DNA of 64,000 nucleotides from Pseudalkalibacillus decolorationis (GTDB taxonomy: Bacteria; Bacillota; Bacilli; Bacillales; Fictibacillaceae), in NCBI RefSeq assembly GCF_024609785.1, contig NZ_JANHJQ010000004.1, positions 62,001 to 126,000 of the forward strand. The letters are read 5' to 3'. The translations under genes and the position numbers were made by a program. The notes beneath the pieces were generated by a model. The model was not told where the DNA came from and made no database searches. It saw only the letters and a program-made list of their open reading frames with translations. Of the stretch, positions 6,803-16,473 are shown one piece after another; the stretch's first letter is position 1; each line of letters begins with the position of its first letter.

Positions 6803-9160
6803 TTATCCTACTTCCTGCTCCAGTTCTTCAACTCTTTTTTCCAGATACTTCGTGTCCTTTTGGGCATGGAAGGTTTCTGATTTTTCCACAATTACTGCTG
6901 TATTATATTCAGGAATACCTGCTAGTTCTTCATAAACACCCTTCGGCAAGAGGACGTTTCCCTCTGGCCAGTGCACCTCAATGTTTCCAGTCTTTACATT
7001 CACAAACTTGGCTTTCCCATGAAGAAGACCGAACTTATTGTAAACAACGATAGCTTCCCCTTCTTTAATTCCGTATGTCTTTCCATCATCAGCATTCATC
7101 AACACATCATAACGATCGGCATCATTGAATGGATCTTTGTCTGAATAAATCATTGAATTAAATTGCTTTCCACGCCGAGTCGTAACATAGAAACGTCCTT
7201 CCGCCCGTCGTAATTCAGGGATGTCCATCGCAATCAAGTTCCCTTTACCATCCGGAGTTGGGCAATTACCGTCTTCACACAACCAAGCACCACCCCACTG
7301 GAACACATCTCCCTTTTCCTTAAGGTACTGTATTCCATTATAATTCGGTGCAGCTTTCGCAATTTCATCCCGAATTTCCTGCGCGTTTTTAAATTCAATC
7401 AGATGACTTTGCTCCGGCTTAACACGTTTAGCAAGATCCACATAAATCTCCCATTCAGCACGTGCTTCTCCGATACGGGGACCCTTAATCTCAGGTGAAA
7501 AATAGACCATTCGCTCTGTCGATGTTGACGTTCCTCCTCCTGGCTGCTCATATCGAGTCATCGCAGGTAGAACAATGACTGCTTCCTTCGCATCGGCAAA
7601 TGTAGACGTATTGAAAATGATGTCCTGATGAACACGGATATCTACTCCCTCAAGACACTCTTTTACAAAGTCAGGATCAGGCATCGTTTCGAGGAAGTTT
7701 CCACCAGACATATAATAGAGTTTAAGCTTCCGTTCATGATCTTCCGGTAACACCGCATTTTCAAGACTTACCCCAACGATATCCCCCTGCCATTTCGGAA
7801 TATCGAAGTTCCAAATCTTTTCAAGTCGGGCTACGTTCTTTTCATCAAAACCGCCACCAGGTAGTACAAACGGGTCGGCTCCCATTTCTCCTGAACCTTG
7901 TACACCGGAATGTCCGCGGATGGGCATAACACCACAATGCTCTCGTCCAACATATCCTTGTAAAAGTGCTAGATTTGCAACTTGTGAGACGTTGTCTGTA
8001 CCAAAGCGATGCTGAGTGAGACCCATCGACCAAACGAATACGGCTGACTTTGATTTTGCGAGTAAAACAGCAAGCTCTACCATCCGCTCTTTTGATAAAC
8101 CCGATGACTCTTCAAGAGTTTCCCAATCATAGGACTGCACTTTCACTTTTAGCTCATCGAAATGGTTCACATGCTCTTGAATAAATTCATGATTAACGGC
8201 TGAACCTGGTTCCGCTTCCTCCATCTCAAACCAATGCTTCATGATTCCGTGCATGAAAGCAATGTCACCGCCGATGTTCACTTGATAGACATCATCTGCA
8301 ATCTTTGTTCCAAATAAGGCAGATTCTGCAATCGAAGGAATCCAATAGTTATCCATTGAAGGTTCATGGTAAGGGTTTATAACAATAATCTTCGTACCTT
8401 TGCGTTTCGCTGCGTACATGTATTTCGTAGAAACAGGTTGGTTGGTTGCAGCAACTGATCCCCAGAATACGAGGACGTCAGTACCGATCCAGTCCTTATA
8501 AGTACAGCTTGAGGCACCAATCCCCATTGAACGACTCAATGCTGTTTTTGAAGGTGAATGACAAATACGAGAAGCATTATCTACATGATTTGTACCAAGG
8601 AATCGGGCTGTCTTTGCTGCTACATAATAAGATTCATTTGTGATTCCTCGAGACGTTAAATAAAATCCATATTGTTTTGGGTCAATTTTCTTTACTTTTT
8701 CCGCAATTGTATCAAGTGCATCATCCCATGAAAGGCGGCTGAATTTCTTTTCACCTGGTTTTCGAATGAGAGGATACGGAATTCTCCCAAGCTTTCGAAG
8801 CTCTGTACTACTCATCTTTTTCAATTCATCAATGTCCGCATGAACAATTTCAGGCTTCATTTCAGGCATTGTGTTTAGTCGGAGTACATTCAATCGTGTT
8901 GTACAAAGGTGTGGCCCCTGAAGGGTTTGATCTTGAAGGCCTGCAACACCGAGCGCGCACCCATCACAAACACCTTGTGTTAAAATTCGTGTCGCATATG
9001 GCAGATTATCTTTATTCTCCCAGGCAACCTTTATCGTGTCTCGAATGTGGTGCGGTTTTATTTTACCAAGTCCAAATGGAACCTTACTCACCCAGAGTGA
9101 AGGATCCGGAGATTTCGAAATATGCATCGGTCCTGTATGTTTTGTTTTCCCCACGTTCAT
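6803..9160 (-). CDS. FdhF/YdeP family molybdopterin-dependent oxidoreductase
   Basis: 785 residues, typical of the YdeP branch (about 760-790 aa). The N-terminal part has the short Cys motif GVCDGCALGVAGLQD plus a further Cys, then a molybdopterin oxidoreductase domain (RIPYPLIRKPGEKKFSRLSW, FWGSVAATNQPVS, MSGGNFLETMPDPDF) and a C-terminal molydopterin dinucleotide-binding domain with LMNADDGKTYGIKEGEAIVV. Members are annotated formate dehydrogenase-like, but the natural substrate of YdeP proteins is unresolved; E. coli YdeP is tied to acid resistance. The ATG is nearly on top of its GGGGA; GTG at 9154, 7 bases from AAAGGGG, may be the true start. Monocistronic with its own terminator. Confidence 0.9.
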   Translation of the reverse strand: MNVGKTKHTGPMHISKSPDPSLWVSKVPFGLGKIKPHHIRDTIKVAWENKDNLPYATRILTQGVCDGCALGVAGLQDQTLQGPHLCTTRLNVLRLNTMPEMKPEIVHADIDELKKMSSTELRKLGRIPYPLIRKPGEKKFSRLSWDDALDTIAEKVKKIDPKQYGFYLTSRGITNESYYVAAKTARFLGTNHVDNASRICHSPSKTALSRSMGIGASSCTYKDWIGTDVLVFWGSVAATNQPVSTKYMYAAKRKGTKIIVINPYHEPSMDNYWIPSIAESALFGTKIADDVYQVNIGGDIAFMHGIMKHWFEMEEAEPGSAVNHEFIQEHVNHFDELKVKVQSYDWETLEESSGLSKERMVELAVLLAKSKSAVFVWSMGLTQHRFGTDNVSQVANLALLQGYVGREHCGVMPIRGHSGVQGSGEMGADPFVLPGGGFDEKNVARLEKIWNFDIPKWQGDIVGVSLENAVLPEDHERKLKLYYMSGGNFLETMPDPDFVKECLEGVDIRVHQDIIFNTSTFADAKEAVIVLPAMTRYEQPGGGTSTSTERMVYFSPEIKGPRIGEARAEWEIYVDLAKRVKPEQSHLIEFKNAQEIRDEIAKAAPNYNGIQYLKEKGDVFQWGGAWLCEDGNCPTPDGKGNLIAMDIPELRRAEGRFYVTTRRGKQFNSMIYSDKDPFNDADRYDVLMNADDGKTYGIKEGEAIVVYNKFGLLHGKAKFVNVKTGNIEVHWPEGNVLLPKGVYEELAGIPEYNTAVIVEKSETFHAQKDTKYLEKRVEELEQEVG

Positions 9161-9373
9161 TCCCCTTTTTTTGTGATAGTAGTTTAATAGTAGTATGAAA
9201 GCGGCTTCAACGCAACATTAGCTGATTGGATTATACGGCTAATCAACAGCTTTTTCAGAGACGGGTTTCCTGAGTTACATCTGAATCATTCGGTTATACT
9301 GATATGAAGGAAATACGATCGTTTTTGTGGAATAGTTAAGAGAATACATATGCAAAAGGAGAAAGAGACAATC

Positions 9374-10852
9374 ATGAGAGAAAGCTTTAAATTGCGTAAC
9401 GAGGACTGGCTGGAGAGAGCAACGGTCCTCGAACTTCAGAAAGCAATGAACAACGGTGAATTGACTTCTATGCAATTAGTTAGCCGTTGCCTCGAATATA
9501 TTTCTCGCCACAATCACAAATCGGAAAAACTAAACGCCGTATTGGAAGTGAATCCTGATGCGCTACAAATTGCAGAAACTCTCGATTCTGAGCGGAAGGT
9601 AAAAGGAATGCGTGGGCTTTTGCACGGAATCCCTATCCTTTTAAAAGACAACATTGAAACTGGTGATCGTATGCATACGAGTGCGGGGTCGGTTGCTCTT
9701 GAGAATCACTATGCTGAACACGATGCCACAATCGTCCAGAAACTACGTAATGCGGGAGCCGTTCTTATCGGAAAAGCCAATATGACTGAATGGGCAAATT
9801 TCATGAGTGAATCGATGCGCAATGGGTACAGTTCACGAGGCGGACAGGTCCTTAACCCCTACGGAGGGGAATTTGACGTTGGTGGATCAAGTTCAGGTTC
9901 AGCTGTCGGAGTCGCTGCTCATTTTTCAACTCTTTCAATCGGAACGGAAACATCCGGATCAATTTTGAGCCCTGCAAGCCAGAACAATGTTGTTGGAATT
10001 AAGCCTACCGTAGGACTCGTAAGCCGTACAGGAATCATACCGCTTTCACACAGCCAGGATACTGCAGGTCCCATTGCTCGGTCTGTAACGGATGCTGCCA
10101 TTCTTCTTGGCTCATTAACTGGACTCGATGAAACAGATGCAATTACGCAAACCAGTATGGAACGTAATTTTCGCGACTACACTTCTTTTCTTAATGCAAA
10201 GTCACTGCACAGTGCCAGAATTGGGGTAGCGCGTTCCATGTATATTGACGGCCTTAATCCACTGCAACAAGATGTCATAGAGCAAGCAATTCGTGACCTT
10301 GAAGCAGAAGGAGCGTCGATTATTGACCTTGAATCCATCTCTCCAATGGAAAAAGATGAATCGTGGGATTACAACGTCTTACTTTATGAATTCAAATCCG
10401 ATGTGGACCACTATCTGAAAGGCCTCCATCCATCATTACCTGTTCACTCGTTGTCTGAAGTAATCTCCTTTAATGAGCAGCATTCAGAGCGAACACTTAA
10501 GTTTGGACAAGGCATTTTGATTGATTCAGATAACACGTCTGGAACGATGACCGAGCCGGAATACCTTGAAAGTAAACTTCGTGATCTAGAGCTTTCACGA
10601 ACAAGGGGTATTGATGTTGTCATGGAGGAACACCAATTGGATGCACTTCTCTTTCCGAACTCGAACGGGGCTGGGATCCCGGCAAAAGCAGGCTATCCCT
10701 CGATAACGGTTCCAGGTGGATTTACTAAAAAAGGAGAACCAGTAGGGGTTACGTTTACTGGAATTGCCTACAGCGAACCTGCATTAATAGGACTAGCCTA
10801 TGCCTATGAGCAAGCAACGAAACACAGGAAAGCCCCTGATTGGAAGAAATAA
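9374..10852 (+). CDS. Amidase family protein (amidase signature hydrolase)
   Basis: 492 residues from the ATG at 9374 (AAGGAG 12 bases upstream); an ATG at 9350 is in frame but lacks a ribosome binding site. It has the Ser-cisSer-Lys catalytic set of amidase signature enzymes: Lys91 in [12 protein letters not shown], the Gly/Ser loop [13 protein letters not shown] at about 168-180, and the nucleophile loop [11 protein letters not shown] with Ser196. A Pro-rich Pro-Ala-Gly-Tyr-Pro segment near the C-terminus is usual. It hydrolyses C-N bonds of amides; it is not GatA because no gatC or gatB is adjacent and the length fits the general amidase group. Cytoplasmic, monocistronic. Confidence 0.9.
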   Translation: MRESFKLRNEDWLERATVLELQKAMNNGELTSMQLVSRCLEYISRHNHKSEKLNAVLEVNPDALQIAETLDSERKVKGMRGLLHGIPILLKDNIETGDRMHTSAGSVALENHYAEHDATIVQKLRNAGAVLIGKANMTEWANFMSESMRNGYSSRGGQVLNPYGGEFDVGGSSSGSAVGVAAHFSTLSIGTETSGSILSPASQNNVVGIKPTVGLVSRTGIIPLSHSQDTAGPIARSVTDAAILLGSLTGLDETDAITQTSMERNFRDYTSFLNAKSLHSARIGVARSMYIDGLNPLQQDVIEQAIRDLEAEGASIIDLESISPMEKDESWDYNVLLYEFKSDVDHYLKGLHPSLPVHSLSEVISFNEQHSERTLKFGQGILIDSDNTSGTMTEPEYLESKLRDLELSRTRGIDVVMEEHQLDALLFPNSNGAGIPAKAGYPSITVPGGFTKKGEPVGVTFTGIAYSEPALIGLAYAYEQATKHRKAPDWKK

Positions 10853-10857
10853 TATTG

Positions 10858-10890
10858 AAGCCACCGTTCTAAAAACGGTGGCTTTTTATA
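10858..10890 (+). terminator. Amidase terminator
   Basis: Stem GCCACCGTT (10860-10868) / AACGGTGGC (10874-10882) followed by TTTTTATAT, 5 bp after the stop codon. Confidence 0.88.
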
Positions 10891-10960
10891 TAGGAAAGTA
10901 TAAAATTTTGTTTCATAAATGCACTGTCTAGCTCCAGGCCAGTGCTTCTGCTTTTCCTAA
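10891..10960 (-). repeat. Mini family B repeat, inverted
   Basis: Left end AGGAAAGTATAAAATTTTG and right end GCTTCTGCTTTTCCTAA are the family B ends in reverse orientation; the interior keeps GTCTAGCTCC. It starts directly after the T-run of the amidase terminator. Confidence 0.55.
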
Positions 10961-10972
10961 TTGGAGAAATCT

Positions 10973-11377
10973 TCATTGTAGTCGGACGATATCATTTTTC
11001 TGGATCTGACCGTTTTTCACTACTGTCGGATAAACGCCAAAGATCATTTTGTTTTCCTTTACTACTGTTTTCAATACACTATGATCAATTTGCTGGGTGG
11101 ATGGATCAATGTTGACATAGGCACAACGCTGGCACCCCTTTTTTATGGACAATACAGCATCACCAATCCTCACTTCCTTTCCAATCCATACTTCTTCTTG
11201 AAAAGGTGTGTGATCATCTAGGTCGATAATGAGGTTCGGTCGAAAACGAAGCATATCTAGTTCATTGCGGTGGCTTACTTTTTGAATCGCCTGCAGTGAA
11301 GCCGTGGTTGTAATAAGCAACGGTTCTTCCCAGTAAGCAGGACCTTCAGTGTTTGGATTATCTCTACTAATTCTCCT
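10973..11377 (-). pseudogene. MOSC-domain protein, 5'-truncated
   Basis: The frame encodes the C-terminal part of a YcbX-like MOSC protein: FRPNLIIDLDDHTPF, WIGKEVRIGDAVLSI, the conserved KKGCQRCAYVNIDP with the cofactor-type Cys, and FGVYPTVVKNGQIQKNDIV. Homology-like sequence continues upstream of any plausible start (RDNPNTEGPAYWEEPLLITT), then hits an in-frame TAA at 11378-11380. The MOSC_N part, about 100 residues, is missing. Only a TTG or later codon could start the remnant and none has a good ribosome binding site. A family A repeat lies about 75 bp upstream. I infer a decayed gene; a short functional MOSC protein is less likely. Confidence 0.65.
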
Positions 11378-11454
11378 TTAATCGATTTAAGGTTTAATCT
11401 AAATTACGGAGGTGAAAATAAAATAGCAGAAATTGAAAACAAATCCATGGAAGT

Positions 11455-11549
11455 TAAAGAAAACTTGGCTAGCGCCAAGCCTTAGCGCTGGCGATCGCCT
11501 TAGTTACACTTATACTATAGAAAGTATTTTTATACTTTCTTAACGTGTA
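11455..11549 (+). repeat. Family A palindromic repeat, copy 2
   Basis: Near-consensus copy, with ACTTATACTATAG in place of GCTTATACTATAG. It is followed directly by AAGAAAAGCGGAGGCACC, the start of a family B element that quickly decays. Confidence 0.92.
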
Positions 11550-11636
11550 AGAAAAGCGGAGGCACCCTCTTTATCCCCCGTATTTCAATTCATGTTTAGG
11601 CATCATAACATGCTTACACCTTCAGCCACCTTTAGC

Positions 11637-12149
11637 TTATACTAGATAGGCATTTCGCATTCGAATCATTGAATAGGATAAAGAAGAATTCAAAACGTCG
11701 TCGCGCAAATTTTTTAATGAACGAATCCACCTGAGCTCCACACTCGAATCAATCAGATGTTCCCGCAAGTGACCTATTTTAACAACCTCGATTGGCTTTA
11801 CACTCTTTTCCGATGTAAAATAACCCGCATTTTCATCAAAGCATTGAAACGATTCCTCTGCAAATGTGTATTGAAAGATCACCGTCTCCTCTAGCTTTGG
11901 CAACCACCTGCTTTCAATTGTGATGACCATTTTCGCATTCAGATGAAACCGTTCCATATCCTGATCTGTTGTGTCCTTCCCTTTCCAAATCGCGATTCTT
12001 GGACAGTCCCTCGGGAAATAATACAACGGGGCATGCGTCTTATCAATTGCCCAGACCTTTGGAGGCAGCTGTGGAAAGGAAGAACTTTTTCTCGGTATGA
12101 ACTGCTTAATATCTGCTTCCTCGCTAAAATGGTAAAGAAACTCAATCAC
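11637..12149 (-). CDS. DUF6886 family protein
   Basis: 170 residues, cytoplasmic. The N-terminus has the family pattern FLYHFSEEADIKQFIPR, then PPKVWAIDKTHAPLYYFPRD and CPRIAIWKG, a beta-rich globular core, and the closing segment RWIRSLKNLRDDVLNSSLSY. The conserved His, Arg and Asp residues hint at an enzyme, but the family has no known function. The start codon overlaps the stop of the histidine phosphatase gene by 4 bp (ATGA type), so the two are an operon and translationally coupled. Confidence 0.78.
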   Translation of the reverse strand: MIEFLYHFSEEADIKQFIPRKSSSFPQLPPKVWAIDKTHAPLYYFPRDCPRIAIWKGKDTTDQDMERFHLNAKMVITIESRWLPKLEETVIFQYTFAEESFQCFDENAGYFTSEKSVKPIEVVKIGHLREHLIDSSVELRWIRSLKNLRDDVLNSSLSYSMIRMRNAYLV

Positions 12150-12736
12150 GATTTTTGTTCTCCCTGTTTGGACAGGTGTTTACAGCAATTGAATAACTTT
12201 AGTTCCCATTTATCCTTTTGCTCCAAAATGGTCACAGATGTATTTTCCAGGCGTCCTTTTTTATACTCTTGTTTTAAAAGAATACCAAAAAGATCATTAA
12301 GGAATGCTCCGTGGCTGACTACGATCACATTACCACTTGGGTGTTGCTCAACAATTTCCTTTATAAACGTTTCAACCCGCAGTTGGACAGCCTCGTCGGT
12401 TTCAATCTCAAGATCTAGGTCCTTCCAGTTCTCTCCCCATTGCTTCACGCGTTCTTCCTCAATCGTTCCCTCCATCAAGCCAAAGCTCACTTCTCGAAGC
12501 CGTTTATCTTCTATAACGGGCAAGTCCAGGATCTCACTGACAGCCGCAGCGGTTCGTTTTGCTCGTTTCAAATCACTTGTGTAAATCGCATCCCATTTCT
12601 CGCCGTCAAAACGTCTGCTCAGCGCTTTTGCTTGGAGAATCCCATCCTCATTCAATGGGATATCTGTTTGCCCCTGAGCCCTTCGCTCCAAGTTCCAGCT
12701 CGTAGTACCATGCCGTATAAATGCAATCGTCGTCAT
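12146..12736 (-). CDS. Histidine phosphatase family protein (phosphoglycerate mutase-like)
   Basis: 196 residues from the ATG at 12736 (AAGGAG, 8-base spacing). The catalytic motif FIRHGTTSWNLERRAQGQTD with the phospho-accepting His lies at residues 7-9. It also has the second-site Glu region REVSFGLMEGTIEEE and the C-terminal catalytic VSHGAFLNDLFG. This is the usual cofactor-independent-size Bacillus phosphatase resembling PhoE/YhfR rather than a glycolytic dPGM (about 230-250 aa). Likely a broad-specificity phosphomonoesterase in the cytoplasm. First gene of a two-gene operon with the DUF6886 protein. Confidence 0.88.
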   Translation of the reverse strand: MTTIAFIRHGTTSWNLERRAQGQTDIPLNEDGILQAKALSRRFDGEKWDAIYTSDLKRAKRTAAAVSEILDLPVIEDKRLREVSFGLMEGTIEEERVKQWGENWKDLDLEIETDEAVQLRVETFIKEIVEQHPSGNVIVVSHGAFLNDLFGILLKQEYKKGRLENTSVTILEQKDKWELKLFNCCKHLSKQGEQKS

Positions 12737-12807
12737 GATTATCACTCCTTAAATTTATCCAGAACATTTGCTATTCGGTATGAATAAGTGGATTTCCTTC
12801 CTTTGTT

Positions 12808-12848
12808 AAGAAAAAATAGAGGAGGCTTTATGTAGGCCCCCTCTATCA
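12808..12848 (-). terminator. Terminator of ctaM
   Basis: On the minus strand, stem ATAGAGGGGGCC / GGCTCCTCTAT-type pairing is followed by TTTTTTCTT. It ends about 25 bp after the DUF420 gene stop. Confidence 0.75.
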
Positions 12849-12869
12849 TATGAATCATCCGTAATTGTG

Positions 12870-13409
12870 CTAGTAGTATGGAGAAATCAAGATATAAACT
12901 AACACACCTGTCACGCTGACATAGAGCCATAACGGCATCGTCCAGCGAGCGATTTTGCGGTGTTTCTCAACCTGCATGCTCAACCCTCTAAACAAGGACA
13001 ACAGTGCAAGTGGTACGATGGCCGCAGCGAGAATGATGTGTGTAATTAGAATAAAGTAATAAATATATTTAAGAGGTCCTTCTCCACCATAAGAGGTAGA
13101 TTCAGATAAATAATGGTAGCTAACATAGGACAATAAGAATAATGTGGTTGATGTAAATGCAGCAAATATAAAACGTCTGTGCAGCTTTATATTCTTTCGC
13201 AAAATAAACCAAAGCGCAGATAGTAAAAAGACGAATGTAAAACTATTAAATATCGCATTCAATAACGGCAAGATGGTAATGTCGAATCCTGTCTCCCCAC
13301 CATACTCCGGTAAAAAGAAAAGGATTACAACGAGTGCATTAACCACGATTGATAAAAGGACGACAATTCCCGTATAGCTCTTTTGTTGAGTAGGTTCCTT
13401 GTAAGTCAT
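12870..13409 (-). CDS. ctaM: DUF420 protein, cytochrome aa3/caa3 assembly factor CtaM (YozB)
   Basis: 179 residues from the ATG at 13409 (AGGAGAG, 7-base spacing), matching B. subtilis YozB/CtaM (about 178 aa). Five membrane helices: residues about 14-34, 47-68, 79-98, 116-136, 155-175. Signature residues include LPLLNAIFNSFTFVFLL, KLHRRFIFAAF and ITHIILAAAIVPLAL, with conserved His that could bind heme or copper. CtaM-type proteins are needed for maturation of heme A-containing terminal oxidases, fitting the ctaCDEF and qox operons in this window, although it is not in either operon. Upstream in-frame GTG at 13454 is possible but less favoured. Confidence 0.83.
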   Translation of the reverse strand: MTYKEPTQQKSYTGIVVLLSIVVNALVVILFFLPEYGGETGFDITILPLLNAIFNSFTFVFLLSALWFILRKNIKLHRRFIFAAFTSTTLFLLSYVSYHYLSESTSYGGEGPLKYIYYFILITHIILAAAIVPLALLSLFRGLSMQVEKHRKIARWTMPLWLYVSVTGVLVYILISPYY

Positions 13410-13660
13410 AGTTTTTCTCTCCTGTTCTTGTAAGCCCCAGTTATCCTTGGCCACTTTTTGAACATCTCCCTCAAGGATATAAGAAGTGGAGTCCTATCGG
13501 CAACTATTAACCAACGATTCCACAGAACGTTCACATACACTGTCAATTGTTTTTGAATTCGACCGGCTTTGAACATAGACTTCTATCGAACCATTCTTTA
13601 TCAAAAAACCGAACATTCACAAGTTAAAAATACTGTTTTATAAAGAAAATGCTGCAATTT

Positions 13661-13689
13661 TTGACAAAAAATACACCAAATGTACTATA
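13661..13689 (+). promoter_or_regulatory. Candidate promoter of the M4 protease gene
   Basis: TTGACA at 13661-13666 and TACTAT at 13683-13688 (16-bp spacing) in a very AT-rich leader about 95 bp before the start codon. The -35 is perfect, the -10 only partial. The rest of the 13410-13785 interval shows no gene. Confidence 0.4.
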
Positions 13690-13785
13690 TAACTGACTAT
13701 TTCGATATAGATAGTAAAATTATCCTATTGATATAATATTTTGAATTTTATACTTTTAATATAATACTTAATAAGGGGTGACCAA

Positions 13786-16245
13786 ATGAGTAAAAAATTT
13801 ACAAAAAAGAGAGTTAGAAAAAAAGGGGTTGCGGTAAGTTTAGCATTATCACTTGCACTTAGTGGTTCTTTATTTCCACACGATGCTGATGCTGCAACAG
13901 TAAAGAATGACAAGATTGGTAAGAAGCAAGAGCAGATGAAGGTACTTCACAAGTTCGACAAGAATAACTCTAAGAAAGAGTTGAAAGTTTCTTGGGATAA
14001 GAAACGCGGGGTTCCAGATTTTGTTTCTGGCGTTTTATCAGACAAGCCGGTCAAATCTAAAGAGGATCTTCTTCAATACTTGGAGAACCAAGCAGAGTTA
14101 TTCGATTTAACCGCTGGTAGTTTTAAAATATTGGACGTAAAAGAAGATGAGCTTGGCATGACTCATTACAAGACACAGCTCACAGTGGATGACATTCCTG
14201 TATATGGTGCAGAACTTTCTGTACATACGAATAAAGATGGTAAAGTCATTGCCATGAATGGACAGGTAGAGCCAAAGCTTGCAAATATTAAATGGAGTAA
14301 GAGAGTAAAAGTTTCAGAAAAGAAAGCGATCAAAAAAGCAGAAAAAGTCTTAGATTTCAAACCAACTAAAGAAACGTATACTTCGGAACCAACAGCGGAT
14401 CTTTACCTTTATAAAGATAAAAACCGTTGGCTGCCAGTCTATCTGATAGAGTTGCAATATCTTTCACCAGAACCAGGACGTGATTTTGTATTTGTAAGCG
14501 CTGTCAATGGTAAAGTTGTTCATCATTACAATGCTTTACATGAAGCCACTGGATCTGGGATTGGGGTGAACGGGGATACCAAAACATTAAATACGTATTT
14601 AAAGAATGGTCAATATTATCTCTATGATGATACAAAACCTATGAATGGAGTTATCAGGACATACACAGCAAACAATGGTAGTTCCCTTCCTGGAAGCGAT
14701 GTATTAGATGCTGATAATAACTTTAATGCTACTTCACAAGCGGCAGCAGTTGATGCCCATTATAATGCTGGTGTGACGTATGATTATTTTTACAATACAC
14801 ATAATCGCAACAGCTATGATAACAATGGATCTGATATCATTTCTACGGTCCACTACGGAAATAATTACAACAACGCATTCTGGAATGGTTCACAAATGGT
14901 TTATGGAGATGGGGATGGAAGTACATTCATACCGTTATCGGGTGCATTAGATGTTGTTGCTCATGAATTGACGCATGCTGTTACAGATACATCTGCTGAT
15001 TTGGTATATGAATTGCAGCCTGGCGCACTAAATGAATCTTTCTCTGATGTTTTTGGTGTTATTGTAGACGCTGAAGATAGTGAATTGGACTGGTTACTAG
15101 GAGAAGATGTTTACACACCAGATACCCCAGGGGATGCTTTACGAAGCATTTCAAACCCTGAACAATACAATCAACCTGCACATATGGATGATTATAGAAA
15201 CCTACCAAATACCCGTGAAGGAGATTGGGGTGGCGTTCATACAAATAGCGGGATTCCAAACAAGGCGTTCTACTACATTGCTTCTGACATCGGTTTAGAT
15301 AAGTCTGGAAACATTTACTATAGAGCTCTTACGACTTATTTAACATCACAGTCTGACTTCAATGATGCTAGAGATGCGTTATTACAATCAGCTACTGATT
15401 TGTATGGAGCAAGCAGTGCAGAGTATCAGGCTGTCGCTGATGGTTATGCTGCAGTTGGTATAGGTGGTGGTACAGATCCTGGTGGTGAGGATACGTATGA
15501 GCCTAATAACTCTATAAGTGATGCATATGGTCCAATAACAACTGGTACAACCTACAATTCTTATATTTCATCGGCTTCAGATGTTGACTATTATAAATTT
15601 GATGCATCAACTACAGGAAATATTTCTGTAAGCTTATCAAATCTACCTGGGGACTATGACGTTTATCTTTATAACAGTAATGGTAGTTTAGTAGCTCAAT
15701 CAGAAAATGGCGGAACATCGAGTGAATCTATCTCGTATTCGGCATCAAATACAGGAACTTACTATGTAAAAGTTGTCGGATATAACGGAGCATCAAGCAC
15801 ATCCACTGCTTATGCATTGAATGTAACCTACCCATCCGATTCATCAAGCACTGCACAGTGGTATTATGAGACAGCATCGGCTGACACACCACATCCATAC
15901 CCTGACAACTACAATAATGGTCATACGTACTCTAAGCCAGGTGCACAAAAAGTTGCGATTCACTTTTCAAGATTCGAAACAGAAGCTGGATATGATTTCG
16001 TAAATGTAAAAGATAAAAATGGAAATGTCATTGCACAGCATGATGGAACTAAATCAGCATTCTGGGTAATAGTAGATGGCGACGAAATCACGGTCAACCT
16101 TGTTTCTGACGGTTCTATAACCGATTATGGCTATCATATTGATCAAGTTGCATACTTTAATGACCAACCATTACTAAAAGGCGATAATACAATTGTTAAA
16201 GATGAGCAAAAAGCAGATACAACTTTTAAAACGCCCATAGAATAA
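13786..16245 (+). CDS. Secreted thermolysin-type (M4) neutral metalloprotease with PPC and CUB-like domains
   Basis: 819 residues. The Sec signal peptide (basic start, hydrophobic core, cleavage near DADA at about 36) is followed by an FTP/PepSY propeptide (about 50-245) and the M4 catalytic domain (about 250-560). Zinc and catalytic residues are all present: H393-E394-LT-H397 in VVAHELTHAVTD and E417 in GALNESFSDVFG, the 24-residue spacing seen in thermolysin. A pre-peptidase C-terminal (PPC) domain follows (about 575-690), then a CUB-like domain with FSRFETEAGYDFVNVKD and GDEITVNLVSD. Classic bacillolysins (about 520 aa) lack the last two domains. Ribosome binding site AAGGGGTGA. Extracellular protein degradation, probably stationary phase. 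Confidence 0.95.
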   Translation: MSKKFTKKRVRKKGVAVSLALSLALSGSLFPHDADAATVKNDKIGKKQEQMKVLHKFDKNNSKKELKVSWDKKRGVPDFVSGVLSDKPVKSKEDLLQYLENQAELFDLTAGSFKILDVKEDELGMTHYKTQLTVDDIPVYGAELSVHTNKDGKVIAMNGQVEPKLANIKWSKRVKVSEKKAIKKAEKVLDFKPTKETYTSEPTADLYLYKDKNRWLPVYLIELQYLSPEPGRDFVFVSAVNGKVVHHYNALHEATGSGIGVNGDTKTLNTYLKNGQYYLYDDTKPMNGVIRTYTANNGSSLPGSDVLDADNNFNATSQAAAVDAHYNAGVTYDYFYNTHNRNSYDNNGSDIISTVHYGNNYNNAFWNGSQMVYGDGDGSTFIPLSGALDVVAHELTHAVTDTSADLVYELQPGALNESFSDVFGVIVDAEDSELDWLLGEDVYTPDTPGDALRSISNPEQYNQPAHMDDYRNLPNTREGDWGGVHTNSGIPNKAFYYIASDIGLDKSGNIYYRALTTYLTSQSDFNDARDALLQSATDLYGASSAEYQAVADGYAAVGIGGGTDPGGEDTYEPNNSISDAYGPITTGTTYNSYISSASDVDYYKFDASTTGNISVSLSNLPGDYDVYLYNSNGSLVAQSENGGTSSESISYSASNTGTYYVKVVGYNGASSTSTAYALNVTYPSDSSSTAQWYYETASADTPHPYPDNYNNGHTYSKPGAQKVAIHFSRFETEAGYDFVNVKDKNGNVIAQHDGTKSAFWVIVDGDEITVNLVSDGSITDYGYHIDQVAYFNDQPLLKGDNTIVKDEQKADTTFKTPIE

Positions 16246-16403
16246 TAAGAAAAGCGCAAGCGCCCTGGTTAGCCACGAAGGTCACTGGAAGGCCACTGAG
16301 GAGGCTGTTGCCGCCGGAAGGGGACTGAAGTGTCCGAGTGGCTGGGCGTTGGAGCTAGACATTACATCTTTGCACCACAAATTTATACTTTCGCTTAACA
16401 TGT
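16246..16403 (+). repeat. Family B repeat, short form
   Basis: Begins with the base after the protease stop codon: TAAGAAAAGCGCAAGCGCCC. It ends TTTATACTTTCGCTTAACAT. Outer arms AGCGCCC (5') and GGGCGTT (3') can pair. It is the same short version as 34927-35077 and stops about 8 bp before an intrinsic terminator. Confidence 0.88.
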
Positions 16404-16408
16404 AAAAA

Positions 16409-16450
16409 TACAAAAAGCGATGGCTGTCGATAAGCCATCGCTTTTTGTTA
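16409..16450. terminator. Bidirectional terminator between protease and GltB-like genes
   Basis: Stem AAAAAGCGATGGCT (16412-16425) / AGCCATCGCTTTTTG (16433-16447), with A-run on one side and T-run on the other. It serves the leftward GltB-like gene and possibly the protease. Confidence 0.88.
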
Positions 16451-16473
16451 TAACATGTTTCAATTTACTCAAG

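Noticed and set aside
9919-10101. Antisense frame within the amidase gene
   Set aside because: It is the shadow of a well-conserved catalytic region on the other strand.
13410-13467. Short frame (19 codons, starts MFKKWPR) ending in ATGA at the ctaM start
   Set aside because: Its ATG directly touches the only ribosome binding site, so initiation is unlikely; overlap with the ctaM start may be chance.
16246-16403. tRNA-like or small RNA gene with GC-rich stems
   Set aside because: It is a short family B repeat; no tRNA cloverleaf, CCA or promoter was found.
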